Shown: positions 51,477 through 60,323, counted from the first letter of the stretch. The stretch: 64,000 nt of DNA from Mogibacterium sp. (GCA_017405845.1 JAFQZQ010000052.1:91251-155250); one strand, 5' to 3'. A program made the numbers and translations. Notes: generated by a model not told the origin, from the sequence alone.

Positions 51477-52367
51477 CTAAATAATGCCCAGATCGGTCAT
51501 AGCCTTGCGCAGTCTCTCAAGGTTAGGCTCTTCCATGCGGTACAGCGGCGATCTGATAATAGGGTCGCACCATCCCATCATCGCAAGGGCTTCCTTGACC
51601 GGGATAGGGTTGACCTCACAGAAGAGTGCCTTTATGAGCTCATTGTACTTGCACTGAAGAGCAGCTGCGCCTGCAGTATCGCCTTCCCAGAACTTTGTGC
51701 AGATCTCCCTGGTCTCAGCAGGGACAACATTGGAGAGTACTGAGATGACACCCTTTGCTCCCATCGACAGGAACGGTACTATCTGGTCGTCATTGCCTGA
51801 ATAAACATCGAGCTTGTCACCTGCAAGTGCAAAAGTGTCTACGATCTTTGAGATGTTGGAGTTTGCTTCCTTGATCGCTGCTACGCCGTCGATCTCAGCA
51901 AGCTTTACGTATGTAGACGGCTCTATGTTGAGTCCTGTTCTCGAAGGAACGTTGTATGCGATGATTGGTACATCACTTACGCTTGCGTATTCGTTGAAGA
52001 GTTTTACCAGACCGTTCTGTGTAGCCTTGTTGTAATATGATGTGACTATCAGACACGCATCTGCTCCTGCATCGCTGGCATACTTGGTGAGCTGCTTTCC
52101 GTATTCAGTGTGGTTTGAGCCCGTACCTGCAATGATAGGAACTCTTCCGGCAGCTCTTTCAACCGCAAAGCTGATGCACGCCTTATGCTCCTCGTCTGTA
52201 AGTGTGGAGCCCTCGCCTGTTGTACCGGCTATTACCAGGGCATCGATACCCGACTCGATCTGCCAGTCGATCAGTGCTCCGAACTGCTCAAAATTGACGC
52301 CATCCTCTGTCATAGGTGTGATAAGAGCAGTAGCTACGCCTTCGAAAATAGTGTTGGTTCTTGCCAT
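51477..52367 (-). CDS. dapA: 4-Hydroxy-tetrahydrodipicolinate synthase
   Basis: A 296-residue aldolase condensing pyruvate and aspartate semialdehyde. It has GTTGEGSTLTDEEH, the catalytic Tyr in IIAYNVPSRTGLN and the Schiff-base Lys in VAAIKEANS. GAGGAGG precedes the ATG. It is first behind the lysine riboswitch and terminator, so it and dapB-ddh-lysA should fall when lysine is plentiful. Confidence 0.97.
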   Translation of the reverse strand: MARTNTIFEGVATALITPMTEDGVNFEQFGALIDWQIESGIDALVIAGTTGEGSTLTDEEHKACISFAVERAAGRVPIIAGTGSNHTEYGKQLTKYASDAGADACLIVTSYYNKATQNGLVKLFNEYASVSDVPIIAYNVPSRTGLNIEPSTYVKLAEIDGVAAIKEANSNISKIVDTFALAGDKLDVYSGNDDQIVPFLSMGAKGVISVLSNVVPAETREICTKFWEGDTAGAAALQCKYNELIKALFCEVNPIPVKEALAMMGWCDPIIRSPLYRMEEPNLERLRKAMTDLGII

Positions 52368-52448
52368 TGTTATTTACCTCCTCATTTTGGAAAATGCAAT
52401 AATGAGATGAGGCTATCGGACAGATACATCAGAGACTGTATTAATTAA

Positions 52449-52474
52449 AAAGCAGCTGATACGGATCAGCTGCT
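52449..52474 (-). terminator. Riboswitch-controlled terminator before dapA
   Basis: On the minus strand AGCAGCTGAT pairs with ATCAGCTGCT and is followed by TTTTAATT. It lies between the lysine aptamer and dapA, as expected for transcription attenuation. Confidence 0.88.
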
Positions 52475-52504
52475 CATGACAAATCAAAACAAAAATCTGA
52501 TTGT

Positions 52505-52680
52505 ATATCATGGATAGCTCTCCGCGTTGTCGCGACAGTCGTACGGATCTTATTCCGCCCGCCCAGATCGGTCAGAAATGCAGTCCTCCCTCACTTCGGC
52601 ACCCGCCCCTTTCGTCCGCTGCGCTCTGCATAGCTCTGCAGCAGCTACTGATGACTGGATGCGTCCTCTATCTCGATTGG
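52505..52680 (-). promoter_or_regulatory. Lysine riboswitch (L box) controlling dapA-dapB-ddh-lysA
   Basis: The minus-strand leader carries the conserved L-box elements in order: GATAGAGG (52665-52672), an AGTAG-type segment, GAAAGGGG, GCCGAAGTG, an ACTGTC segment and the closing GGAGAGCTATC (52513-52523). GATAG and CTATC pair to form the P1 stem around five-way junction arms. Lysine binding would favour the downstream terminator. Identification rests on motif order and position before a lysine-synthesis operon. Confidence 0.88.
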
Positions 52681-52684
52681 TGGA

Positions 52685-52713
52685 ATTGTAATATTATTTC
52701 GCCCGGATGTCAA
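52685..52713 (-). promoter_or_regulatory. Promoter of the lysine riboswitch leader
   Basis: TTGACA and TACAAT are 17 bases apart on the minus strand, starting three bases past the lysC stop and ending 12 bases before the aptamer. Confidence 0.78.
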
Positions 52714-52716
52714 CGG

Positions 52717-54033
52717 TTAGCGCACAAACTCCTTATACAGTACCCTTACTGCCTCTTCAAAGTCGCATACATCTACGCCGACGATGACATTTATCTCATT
52801 GGTACCCTGGTTGAGCATCTTAATATTGATGCCCTTGTCCGCAAGAGCAGTACATATTCTGGCAGACACACCTATGGATTTGTGCATCCTGCGTCCTACT
52901 ACCGCGATCAGAGCGATTTTGTCCTCAACTATTATCTCATCCGGTCTGAGCTGATGCCTGAACGAGTCGAGGACATCGTCGAGCTTGTCTTCAAGCTCCT
53001 TGCTCTCGATTACCATGGAGAGCGAGTCTATTCCGGTCGGTATGTGGTCGAAGTTGATTCTCTGGTCTTCAATGATCGCCAGCGCCCTGCGGACAAAACC
53101 GATTTCCTTGTTCATCATGTTCTTATAGATCGAAATGACAGTGAAATCCGGCTTTCCGGCTATGCCGCTGATGATAAACTCTCCGTCTTCTCCGCCTTCA
53201 CGCGATATAACCGTGCCCGGGTCTTCAGGCGCATTTGTGTTCCTGATATTTATCGGAATGCCGGCCATCCTTGCAGGGAACACTGCGTCCTCATGCAGCA
53301 CGCTTGCTCCCATATACGAAAGCTCTCTGAGCTCTACGTATGAAATATACTTGATCGGAAGAGGCTTGCTGACAATGCCCGGGTCTGCCATAAGCATGCC
53401 GGACACGTCTGTCCAGTTCTCATACATTGAAGCATCTGCAGCGCGTGCTACCAGCGAACCCGTTACATCGGAGCCGCCTCTCGAAAGCAGACATATCTCG
53501 TCAGTGCCAGCATATCCGCCGTAGAAGCCCGGAAATACCGCATGCTCATGCTTGCTGATTTCCTCTTTGAGCGCCTCATTAGTCTCCTCGACCATCAGTC
53601 TTCCTCTTGAGTCAAAGAGAACGAGATTCTTTGTATCCACAAAGTCGTAGTTAAGATACTCTGCGATCAGCCTTGCAGAGAGATACTCTCCGCGGCTGAC
53701 GATATACGCCTCCGAACAGCCTTTCTCGATATTCTCTGCGATCTCATCGAACCAGGCATCAAGGTCCGTCTTCAGGCCAAGGCCTTCAGCGATTGCTGTA
53801 TATCTCGCCTTGACCGTTCCGAAAAGCTGATCATAAGGAATGTTGCCCTCTGCCTGAGCGTTCAGCATGATCAGCATGTCTGTTACTTTGTTGTCGCCCT
53901 TATGCCTCTTTCCCGGCGCCGAAACGACTATATATCTTCTGTCAGTGTCGGCCTCGACTATTGACCTTATCTTTCTGAGCTGGTCAGCATCTGCAACTGA
54001 CGATCCTCCGAATTTGATTACTTTTACTCCCAT
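52717..54033 (-). CDS. lysC: Aspartate kinase
   Basis: A 438-residue kinase that starts the aspartate family pathway. Kinase motif VIKFGGSSVADADQL, VSRGEYLSARL and LLSRGGSDVTGSLVA, followed by two ACT domains (about 300-438) for feedback control. GGAGG precedes the ATG. It lies directly upstream of the riboswitch promoter, so in this arrangement its own transcript is not under the L box, unlike lysC of Bacillus. Confidence 0.95.
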   Translation of the reverse strand: MGVKVIKFGGSSVADADQLRKIRSIVEADTDRRYIVVSAPGKRHKGDNKVTDMLIMLNAQAEGNIPYDQLFGTVKARYTAIAEGLGLKTDLDAWFDEIAENIEKGCSEAYIVSRGEYLSARLIAEYLNYDFVDTKNLVLFDSRGRLMVEETNEALKEEISKHEHAVFPGFYGGYAGTDEICLLSRGGSDVTGSLVARAADASMYENWTDVSGMLMADPGIVSKPLPIKYISYVELRELSYMGASVLHEDAVFPARMAGIPINIRNTNAPEDPGTVISREGGEDGEFIISGIAGKPDFTVISIYKNMMNKEIGFVRRALAIIEDQRINFDHIPTGIDSLSMVIESKELEDKLDDVLDSFRHQLRPDEIIVEDKIALIAVVGRRMHKSIGVSARICTALADKGINIKMLNQGTNEINVIVGVDVCDFEEAVRVLYKEFVR

Positions 54034-54077
54034 GTAGTTTCCTCCAATCTTCCAGTATCCTATTCATATCTATAATA

Positions 54078-54380
54078 TCATATCAGTCTTGCGTTGTTTT
54101 TATACTTAGGATGGTATTTGATCCGCACCTGCTGTCCTTCTTCCAGGTTATCTCGTGGATTTGACAGAATGCCTTCTATTTCAGTGCCGTCTTCAGTACG
54201 ATATCTGACGTATACATCAAAGTCAACATCTCCCAGAGTTCCATCATCTGTAATGCGGGATACAACGGCATCAGTCTCGATTCCACTCTCGTTTATTTCA
54301 CTCTTTATCCTACGGCTTACCAGGAGCATCACGGCGATCACCCCAATGAAAACCATCCATATTATTATTCCCTTATCCAC
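54078..54380 (-). CDS. DUF3592-like small membrane protein
   Basis: A 100-residue protein with one N-terminal helix (IIIWMVFIGVIAVMLLV) and an outside beta domain (VYVRYRTEDGTEIEG, GQQVRIKYHPKY), as in DUF3592 proteins. GTG at 54380 is preferred because GGAGG lies ten bases upstream; the longer frame overlaps the previous gene without a ribosome site. Function unknown. Confidence 0.7.
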   Translation of the reverse strand: MDKGIIIWMVFIGVIAVMLLVSRRIKSEINESGIETDAVVSRITDDGTLGDVDFDVYVRYRTEDGTEIEGILSNPRDNLEEGQQVRIKYHPKYKNNARLI

Positions 54381-54402
54381 TTTGATGTTGCCTCCGGTCT
54401 TC

Positions 54403-55878
54403 TTAAATTTCAGATGCAGCCTTTGCATAAAGGCTTTCGAGGAGCTCCGGTGTCACGGAGCCTACCTGATTGTAAATCACTTTGCCATCACGGTCTAAGA
54501 CTATGGTTTGCGGCATTGCAGCGCTTCCGCCGACAATGTTCCAGACGAGTTTATCGCCGGTATCAAGAGCAAAGTGAAGCTTGTCCCATCCCCTGTCTGC
54601 AAGATAAGCCGGTATGTCATCCTTGGACATGGAGTTGTGCACCGCCAGTATTTCCGCATCTCCGGAGTGAGCTGCTGCAAGCTCGTTGAAATACGGAAGT
54701 TCCTGCACACATGGACCGCAGTAAGTTGCCCACAGGTTAATGAATACCACTTTACCCCTGCTGTCAGCAAGATGGAACTGCGTTCCGTCCATACATTCTA
54801 TCGTGAAATCCGGAAGTTCGTCTCCCGGCTGATTGCCTCCGTCCTGCAGCTGTTCAGCTATCTTATCAGTTCCGCTTACATCAGCCACAGCTCCTGTATG
54901 ATCGAGCACGTTATACCAAAGAAGCGCGAAAGCAAGAATCGCAATGGCGATTCCCCACGCTATGCGGCCGGCGCGCGCACGTTTTGCCTGTGAATCAGGT
55001 TTATCATCTGCGCAGCCTCCGGCAGGCGCGATGAGCGTGACCTTTCCGGCTTTGAGCGAAATGGCATCCTGTTTGCAGACATCCATGCATTTAGCGCAGT
55101 TGATGCACTCGTGGTCGCCGACATGACGGACATCCATTTTACAGCTCATGGCACATGTGCCGCAGTGTGTGCAGCGGTCCATGTCTACCTTTACACCGAC
55201 CAGCGCCAGTTTATTGAACATACCGTAGATCGCGCCAAGCGGGCAGACAAAACGGCAGAACGAGCGGTAGCAGAAAATGCATGCCAGCCCGATTATCATC
55301 ATGATCACGAATTTGCGGGTGAAGAATATGCCAAGCATCTTGAAGAAGCTTGCGTTGCCCGGGTTGGCCAACAGACCCACCGCTCCTTCGAGCGTTCCAG
55401 CAGGGCAGATATACTTGCAGAATCCTGGCACTGCCATGCCATGCTTCAGGCCGTACCAGAGAGGCATCATGACCGCGAACACGGCCAGGAAGAAATACTT
55501 GAGATATGACAGATAATGTGTCACACGGCTCTTCATGATCTTCGGAGTCGGGATCTTGTACAGGAGCTCCTGTATCAGTCCCATCGGGCAGATCCATCCG
55601 CAGACAGTCCTGCCGAGCATGAGCCCCCACAGCATGATGATGCCGAACACATAAAAGCCCGCACGATTGCCTGACGATGCAAGCGCGTTCTGGAGCGAGC
55701 CGAGCGGACATGCGCCGACTGCCGCCGGGCATGAGTAGCAATTGAAGCCCGGAACACACATCGCCTTGGTATTGCCCGTATAAATCTCACCTTTTATGAA
55801 GCCCTTCATATGGGCGTTGTACAGCAGTGCAGAATACAGCTGGATCAGACGTCTCTTGTTATTACCCAAGTCCCACAC
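54403..55878 (-). CDS. NapH-type 4Fe-4S membrane protein fused to a TlpA/thioredoxin domain
   Basis: A 491-residue protein. The N-terminal half is a polytopic FeS protein: FNCYSCPAAVGACPLG, VCGWICPMGLIQELL, CKYICPAGTLEG and CRFVCPLGAIYG, then a ferredoxin pair CTHCGTCAMSC and CINCAKCMDVC. After a further helix (about 310-325) the C-terminal half is a TlpA-like thioredoxin fold with active site NLWATYCGPCVQELPYF. It probably carries electrons across the membrane to an outside disulfide. A GTG start overlaps the preceding gene by 17 bases. Confidence 0.88.
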   Translation of the reverse strand: MWDLGNNKRRLIQLYSALLYNAHMKGFIKGEIYTGNTKAMCVPGFNCYSCPAAVGACPLGSLQNALASSGNRAGFYVFGIIMLWGLMLGRTVCGWICPMGLIQELLYKIPTPKIMKSRVTHYLSYLKYFFLAVFAVMMPLWYGLKHGMAVPGFCKYICPAGTLEGAVGLLANPGNASFFKMLGIFFTRKFVIMMIIGLACIFCYRSFCRFVCPLGAIYGMFNKLALVGVKVDMDRCTHCGTCAMSCKMDVRHVGDHECINCAKCMDVCKQDAISLKAGKVTLIAPAGGCADDKPDSQAKRARAGRIAWGIAIAILAFALLWYNVLDHTGAVADVSGTDKIAEQLQDGGNQPGDELPDFTIECMDGTQFHLADSRGKVVFINLWATYCGPCVQELPYFNELAAAHSGDAEILAVHNSMSKDDIPAYLADRGWDKLHFALDTGDKLVWNIVGGSAAMPQTIVLDRDGKVIYNQVGSVTPELLESLYAKAASEI

Positions 55879-56338
55879 ACTCCGTACAGATATTTATTGC
55901 CTTTATCAGCATGTCCTCCATGCTGCCATTCAGAATGCCTGCGATTACGAAAACCACAGCAGCCGCAAGCACTGCGATCTTCACAGCACGAAGCCTCTTT
56001 GCCTTTGCAGCCTCTGTCTTAGCATTTCGCACTGCATCACGCTCTGCCTTGTATATACCAATCAACTCGGGATCAGCCACAGGCATATCCTGTTTTTCAT
56101 CACGGCAACCTTTTACCACACAGATAATTGTAACTACAACAGCAAGCGCAAGCACCGGCGCAAATGTGCCGAATGCTTCGAGCGCTTTTTCACGCGTGAA
56201 TATCCAGGCTTCCGGATGTCCCTGCGCCTGATAAGCTGCGCCATCGCGGTAAATCCGTATTGCAGAACCCGCCATCAGTATCGCCCACAGGCCGTACAGG
56301 GCCGAATTTATGTAAAGCAGTGTCTTTTTTCTGTCCAT
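55862..56338 (-). CDS. Membrane protein ending in a CD1871A-type CxxC segment
   Basis: A 158-residue protein with three to four helices and a central charged region. Its end, KAINICTECVGLG, matches the tail of the small CD1871A-type CxxC proteins found beside FeS/thioredoxin genes in Clostridia; here that segment is fused to a larger membrane protein. The Cys pair would face the outside and could be the redox partner of the adjacent FeS-TlpA protein. No clear ribosome site. Confidence 0.75.
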   Translation of the reverse strand: MDRKKTLLYINSALYGLWAILMAGSAIRIYRDGAAYQAQGHPEAWIFTREKALEAFGTFAPVLALAVVVTIICVVKGCRDEKQDMPVADPELIGIYKAERDAVRNAKTEAAKAKRLRAVKIAVLAAAVVFVIAGILNGSMEDMLIKAINICTECVGLG

Positions 56339-56370
56339 TTATACAGACCTTTTTATCCGATCAATTACAG

Positions 56371-56733
56371 CTACTGAGCCTTGAGAGTGATGACTACATC
56401 TCCGTATGTTTCAGGTGCATCGTACTCAGTCGCATCCTCTGCATAGCCCTCAGGAACACTGTAAACATGAACGGTATATGTGCCCTCCGTCTGATCTTCG
56501 AACACTGCTATCCCGTTCGCGTCGGTCTCGCCCATCAGACACATGGAAGACGAGCAGAACTGGACCATAACACCCTGCACCCCTGCGCCGGACTCATCAT
56601 TAACGATTACACGGTATACATCTCCCGGATTCTCCGGTACTGATGATCCGCTGTCGCTTCCGGACCCGCCGCATGCTGCAAACAGCATCATGCCCATGCA
56701 AAGAATTACTGTAAATGTGATCAACTTTTTCAT
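56371..56733 (-). CDS. Lipoprotein with beta-sandwich domain and Cys pair
   Basis: A 120-residue lipoprotein: signal peptide ending in FAAC (Cys 21), Gly/Ser linker, then a carboxypeptidase-regulatory/CnaB-like beta domain (VIVNDESGAGVQGVMVQF, GIAVFEDQTEGTYTVHVY). Two Cys in FCSSSMC could form a surface disulfide, a possible substrate of the redox genes downstream. AGGAAA precedes the ATG. Confidence 0.75.
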   Translation of the reverse strand: MKKLITFTVILCMGMMLFAACGGSGSDSGSSVPENPGDVYRVIVNDESGAGVQGVMVQFCSSSMCLMGETDANGIAVFEDQTEGTYTVHVYSVPEGYAEDATEYDAPETYGDVVITLKAQ

Positions 56734-56825
56734 TACTATTTTCCTGTTTTTCCGGCAGATATACGATCTCGTACTGACGAATTATAACATGTTTTATAAC
56801 CAACAGCCTCTAAGCACCGGTATGG

Positions 56826-58280
56826 CTAGTACAGCGGATTTGCGAGGCCAAAATTCTCCTCATTTTCTTTCTTGGCATATTTGATCGCGTCAGGAAGAAC
56901 CTTCAGGAGATAGTCTACTTCTTCCTCGGTATTATAGATACCGAAGCTGACACGAATCATGCCGGGTGTATTTATATCGGAGCATTCCGCATAATTGTGG
57001 ACTTCCTCATCCGTCAGTCCGTACAGTCTCCATACATATGGATTAGCGCAGAACGCACCTCTTCTGGTAGCGATGCCGTAACGCTTCGACAGCTGCTCTG
57101 CTACAAGTGACGTGTTTATATCACTGAAGTTGAACGTAACTACGCCGACACGGTCGCTCAGATCTTCCGCGTCTCCATAGATAATAGAGTTATCGATCTT
57201 CTTCAGCCCGTCTACAAGCTTCTGGTTCAGAACCTTCTCGTGCGCTTCTATATCATCGAACCCGATCTCCTCCAGAACATCTATTGCCTTTCCCAGGGCA
57301 ACTACACCCGGGTAGTTCGGCGAGCCGGCTTCATAGCTCTTTGGAGCCTGGGCGTATTCCACCCATTCATCCCCGACGATGTGGATAGTTCCTCCTCCGT
57401 AGAACTGAGGCATGTGTGAGTCCAGCTCTTCCGTAAGTCCTACAACAGCCCCGCCTCCGTATGGCGCGTACATCTTGTGCGCTGAGAATACGAAGAAGTC
57501 GATATCTTCATCCGGGCTGTCTCCCTTCATCGAGAACTTCCTGTGCGCCACTATCTGAGCTCCGTCTACGATGATTTTTGCGCCGTACTTGTGCGCCAGC
57601 TTCGCGACCCTGTGTACATCAGTGACATATCCTGTAACATTGGATGCCGCCGTTACGGATACATATTTCACCTTGTTCTTATTCAATTGCTTCTCGATCT
57701 CGTCATACATGACACGGCCCTGATTGTCTACTTCCGCGTAGACTACAGTGGCGGCTTCACGCCACGGCAGATCGTTGGAGTGATGCTCTATGCGAGTCGT
57801 GAGGACCAAATCGCTCTTGTCTTCGATCAGCGCGGATGCCAGCTTATTCAGACCATCCGTGGTATTGCTGACATAGAACGCGGTGTACTTCTCCGGATCC
57901 GCTCCAACGAAACTCAGCACCTTGTCCCTCGTGTTGTTGTAAATATCCGTCGTATAGTCTGACTTAGGAGAGTACCCTCTGCCGATGGAACCATACTTTT
58001 TCATTTGCTCATTCACCTCGTCCTCGACAGGCTGAAGAGCAGGAGTAGTTGCGGCATTGTCAAAGTTTGTCACGGTTTTCCTGCCGCCGTATTCCAGTTC
58101 CATCTCCTCATCAAGACCTACTACATAATCTCTGATGTTGTCGATAGTATAGCCGCCTTTATCCGATGAAGATGATTCCTGTCCGGAAGACTTCTCCTGT
58201 CCGCAGGCACAAAGCATGCTGAGACTCATAACCAGTGTCATAAGAATCGCCAGGTGCCTTCTGATCTTTTTTTCCTTCAT
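56826..58280 (-). CDS. Lipoprotein-anchored class V aminotransferase (cysteine desulfurase-like)
   Basis: A 484-residue protein. Residues 1-26 are a lipoprotein signal peptide with lipobox LCAC (Cys 26), then a Ser/Gln linker. The rest is a full class V PLP fold: FDNAATTP (73-80), TTRIEHHSNDLPW (His 166), IIVDGAQ (Asp 239), PLP Lys 269 in SAHKMYAPYGGG, and the catalytic-type Cys 411 in RRGAFCANPYV. It resembles SufS/Csd enzymes that release sulfur from cysteine, but appears to be exported. GGAGG lies before the ATG. A fusion artefact is unlikely because signal and enzyme are one continuous frame. Confidence 0.85.
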   Translation of the reverse strand: MKEKKIRRHLAILMTLVMSLSMLCACGQEKSSGQESSSSDKGGYTIDNIRDYVVGLDEEMELEYGGRKTVTNFDNAATTPALQPVEDEVNEQMKKYGSIGRGYSPKSDYTTDIYNNTRDKVLSFVGADPEKYTAFYVSNTTDGLNKLASALIEDKSDLVLTTRIEHHSNDLPWREAATVVYAEVDNQGRVMYDEIEKQLNKNKVKYVSVTAASNVTGYVTDVHRVAKLAHKYGAKIIVDGAQIVAHRKFSMKGDSPDEDIDFFVFSAHKMYAPYGGGAVVGLTEELDSHMPQFYGGGTIHIVGDEWVEYAQAPKSYEAGSPNYPGVVALGKAIDVLEEIGFDDIEAHEKVLNQKLVDGLKKIDNSIIYGDAEDLSDRVGVVTFNFSDINTSLVAEQLSKRYGIATRRGAFCANPYVWRLYGLTDEEVHNYAECSDINTPGMIRVSFGIYNTEEEVDYLLKVLPDAIKYAKKENEENFGLANPLY

Positions 58281-58318
58281 TTTTCACATTCCTCCATTCC
58301 CAGTATCTTATCCGCTTT

Positions 58319-58957
58319 TTACTGAAGCTTACCCTCCAGTATTTCATTGATGACAACACTTCCTGTGTCGAAAAGATTCTGCATGACCGTATATTCCCTT
58401 CCAGAAATTATCGCCGCTCAGAGCTGTACCCTTCCTGACAGCAGGCAGCAGAACCGATTCATCCCTGGCAGGGAAGTTATCCTTGATCACTTCCTCAGAC
58501 TGTTCCGTGGTTCGGAGCGGTATCTCACTGATCATCTGATAGACCTTTTCGTAAAGGTCCTTATTTAAGTATTTGAATCCATAATCCTCATACGATTTAT
58601 CCGGGAACCACATGACCTGGCTGTTGCTTTTCTTCCTCTCATGCGTATCGACATGATGTCCCAGATCGTAGTCGCATACCGCAGTAACAAGGATCCCCGC
58701 GCCATTATCCTAATTGACATAGAAATGTCCCGTAGGAGGCATGTTAGGTATCTCAACCTCCCGGCAGTCCGCGCAGTACTCTTCATAAAACAGCTGCGCT
58801 TCACCCGGGAAACCTCCGGCCATTTCACCCACCTCGAATTTCGGTATGATGATGACCTTCAGCGCTGTCTTTTTTGCCCCGGCGAGCACGAAGATAGAAC
58901 AGCTGTACAGAGCAGGACTGCTAACAAGATCAACAAAGTAGTTTTCTTTCTTATCAT
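58319..58957 (-). pseudogene. Decayed purine nucleoside permease (NUP) lipoprotein gene
   Basis: The signal peptide MIRKKTTLLILLAVLLC with lipobox SSC is in one frame and stops after about 32 codons. The mature part continues in another frame as KVIIIPKFEVGEMAGGFPGE and EIPNMPPTGHFYVN, where a TAG interrupts a typical FYVNEDNG. After GAGILVTA the protein jumps to DLGHHVDTHERKKSNSQV, so the middle is deleted. GTALSGDNFWKGIY follows, then a last frameshift toward VINEILEGKLQ and TAA. These are NUP-family blocks. At least two frameshifts, one stop and one large deletion make it non-functional. Confidence 0.82.
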
Positions 58958-58982
58958 ATCAGGTCCTAAAGTGTCTGCTTTT

Positions 58983-59099
58983 TCAGCGTTTTTTAACGAA
59001 AAGCGTGGAAGCGATCGATATGACCAATCCCACAAGGAATATCCATGCAACAGGATTCGGATCTTGCACCTCTGCAAATCCCGAGTTGATTAACTCTTT
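58983..59099 (-). pseudogene. C-terminal fragment of a membrane protein
   Basis: An open stretch begins right after a stop codon and reads ELINSGFAEVQDPNPVAWIF, then a helix ending TLFVKKR and TGA. It has no start of its own, so it looks like the tail of a lost permease-type gene upstream of the NUP remnant. Bases 59100-59281 hold no gene or clear signal apart from a TGGTGGAGATG motif at 59143. Confidence 0.45.
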
Positions 59100-59281
59100 T
59101 CATCTTTCTACTCAATAATAACATAATCGATGCACAATAAACTGGTGGAGATGACCATGATCCAACCATTATCTACGTATTGAATTCTCAGCGTTTCTTA
59201 AAACCCTGCGTACTCATATGCGGACTCAGTCATAGGTCTGAATGCTATCTGAACAGGTCGGTCTTTGTTGTCTTCTGTTTA

Positions 59282-60163
59282 TTATAGGTCTTTATCCACA
59301 ATGTAGAGAGTGTGGCCTTTTGGAAGATCTTTTAATTCACCTGCAACATTATATCCGGCCTTTTCGAAGAAGCCGACATTCCAGTCATATATTTCTTCAG
59401 AAATACTTTTGGTCGCGCCTTTTTCTTTTGCCTTCTTTTCAAAGTGTTTTAACAACAGCGTTCCCAATCCCTGATGACGGTAATCTTCATCCACCCAGAT
59501 CTTCCAGATCCAGCCGGTATCGATTTCAGTCACTCCGGCCATGATCGCAGCGACGACTTTGCCGTCCTTGCTGACCAGTTTTCTGTTGATCTTGATGTAA
59601 TCGTGTTTTATCTCAAGGTGCTCCTTATTAAAGCCTTCATCGAGCTGGTCGCATATGAATTCGGCATCTTCTTCCGACCCGTCCATAATTTCATATTCTA
59701 TGGGCTTGCACTTTCTTTTGGGCTGATTTCCATCAAGACGTTTAGCCAGCTGATAATCCTCATGGCCTACAGGACAGTCTTTCAAGGTCGCAAAAACTTC
59801 ATATCCATGTTTCAGATAATAGGGTTTGGCTTGAAAATCCCATGTGCCTACCCAGATAAGATGGCATCCTTTGCTTTCGGCAACCTTTTCAACCGCTTGA
59901 AGAGCTCTCGAGCCAAGTCCTTGCAGGCGATATTTCTCATCCACCCACATGTCATCGACATACATACAGCCCCACGGGAAGATATATCCGGTACAGCCAG
60001 CGATGATATTACCATCTTTATCTACGATTTTTTTACAAACTGTTTCTTCTTCTTTACTAAAGCCATCAAGCACCGGTACGAGTTTAAAGTAATAATCACT
60101 GATAAGTTCCTCTATTCGTTCCGAATCCTTACGAGCACTTCTTCTTAGTCTTAACTGTTCCAT
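59282..60163 (-). CDS. Tandem GNAT-family acetyltransferase
   Basis: A 293-residue protein with two GNAT units. Each has the acetyl-CoA loop: VDEKYRLQGLGSRAL (first, near 80) and VDEDYRHQGLGTLLL (second, near 232), each followed by a YYLKHGYEV / FFEKAGYNV-type end. The substrate is unknown; small amines or antibiotics are usual. The start at 60163 follows GAGG by seven bases. It is preceded by a leader with a tiny ORF and an attenuator-like hairpin, suggesting control by translation of the leader. Confidence 0.85.
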   Translation of the reverse strand: MEQLRLRRSARKDSERIEELISDYYFKLVPVLDGFSKEEETVCKKIVDKDGNIIAGCTGYIFPWGCMYVDDMWVDEKYRLQGLGSRALQAVEKVAESKGCHLIWVGTWDFQAKPYYLKHGYEVFATLKDCPVGHEDYQLAKRLDGNQPKRKCKPIEYEIMDGSEEDAEFICDQLDEGFNKEHLEIKHDYIKINRKLVSKDGKVVAAIMAGVTEIDTGWIWKIWVDEDYRHQGLGTLLLKHFEKKAKEKGATKSISEEIYDWNVGFFEKAGYNVAGELKDLPKGHTLYIVDKDL

Positions 60164-60225
60164 TATTTGTCCTCTTTTCAAATATCATTGATTTTATGCG
60201 TATTTACAGTTACTGTTGCGGGCAC

Positions 60226-60323
60226 CAAAAAAGGAGCTGATCCTGCGCAGAAATGAGTGCACGAAAAAACACGGTTATAATTCTCCGTATTCTATCGTGT
60301 CACAATTATCTGCAGATCACTCC
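60226..60323 (-). promoter_or_regulatory. Attenuator-like hairpin in the GNAT leader
   Basis: On the minus strand GGAGTGATCTGCAG (60310-60323) can pair with CTGCGCAGGATCAGCTCC (60233-60250), directly followed by TTTTTTGG. About 60 bases between the arms hold further short stems (ATAATT/AATTAT, CACG/CGTG). The 5' arm coincides with the leader ORF, so a stalled ribosome would block the stem and allow read-through into the acetyltransferase gene. Confidence 0.55.
60306..60320 (-). CDS. Four-codon leader ORF (Met-Ile-Cys-Arg)
   Basis: GTG ATC TGC AGA TAA on the minus strand, with AAGGAGG (60328-60334) seven bases before the GTG and a promoter just above. The strong ribosome site has no other start to serve. 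A leader peptide role in attenuation is inferred. Confidence 0.45.
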   Translation of the reverse strand: MICR

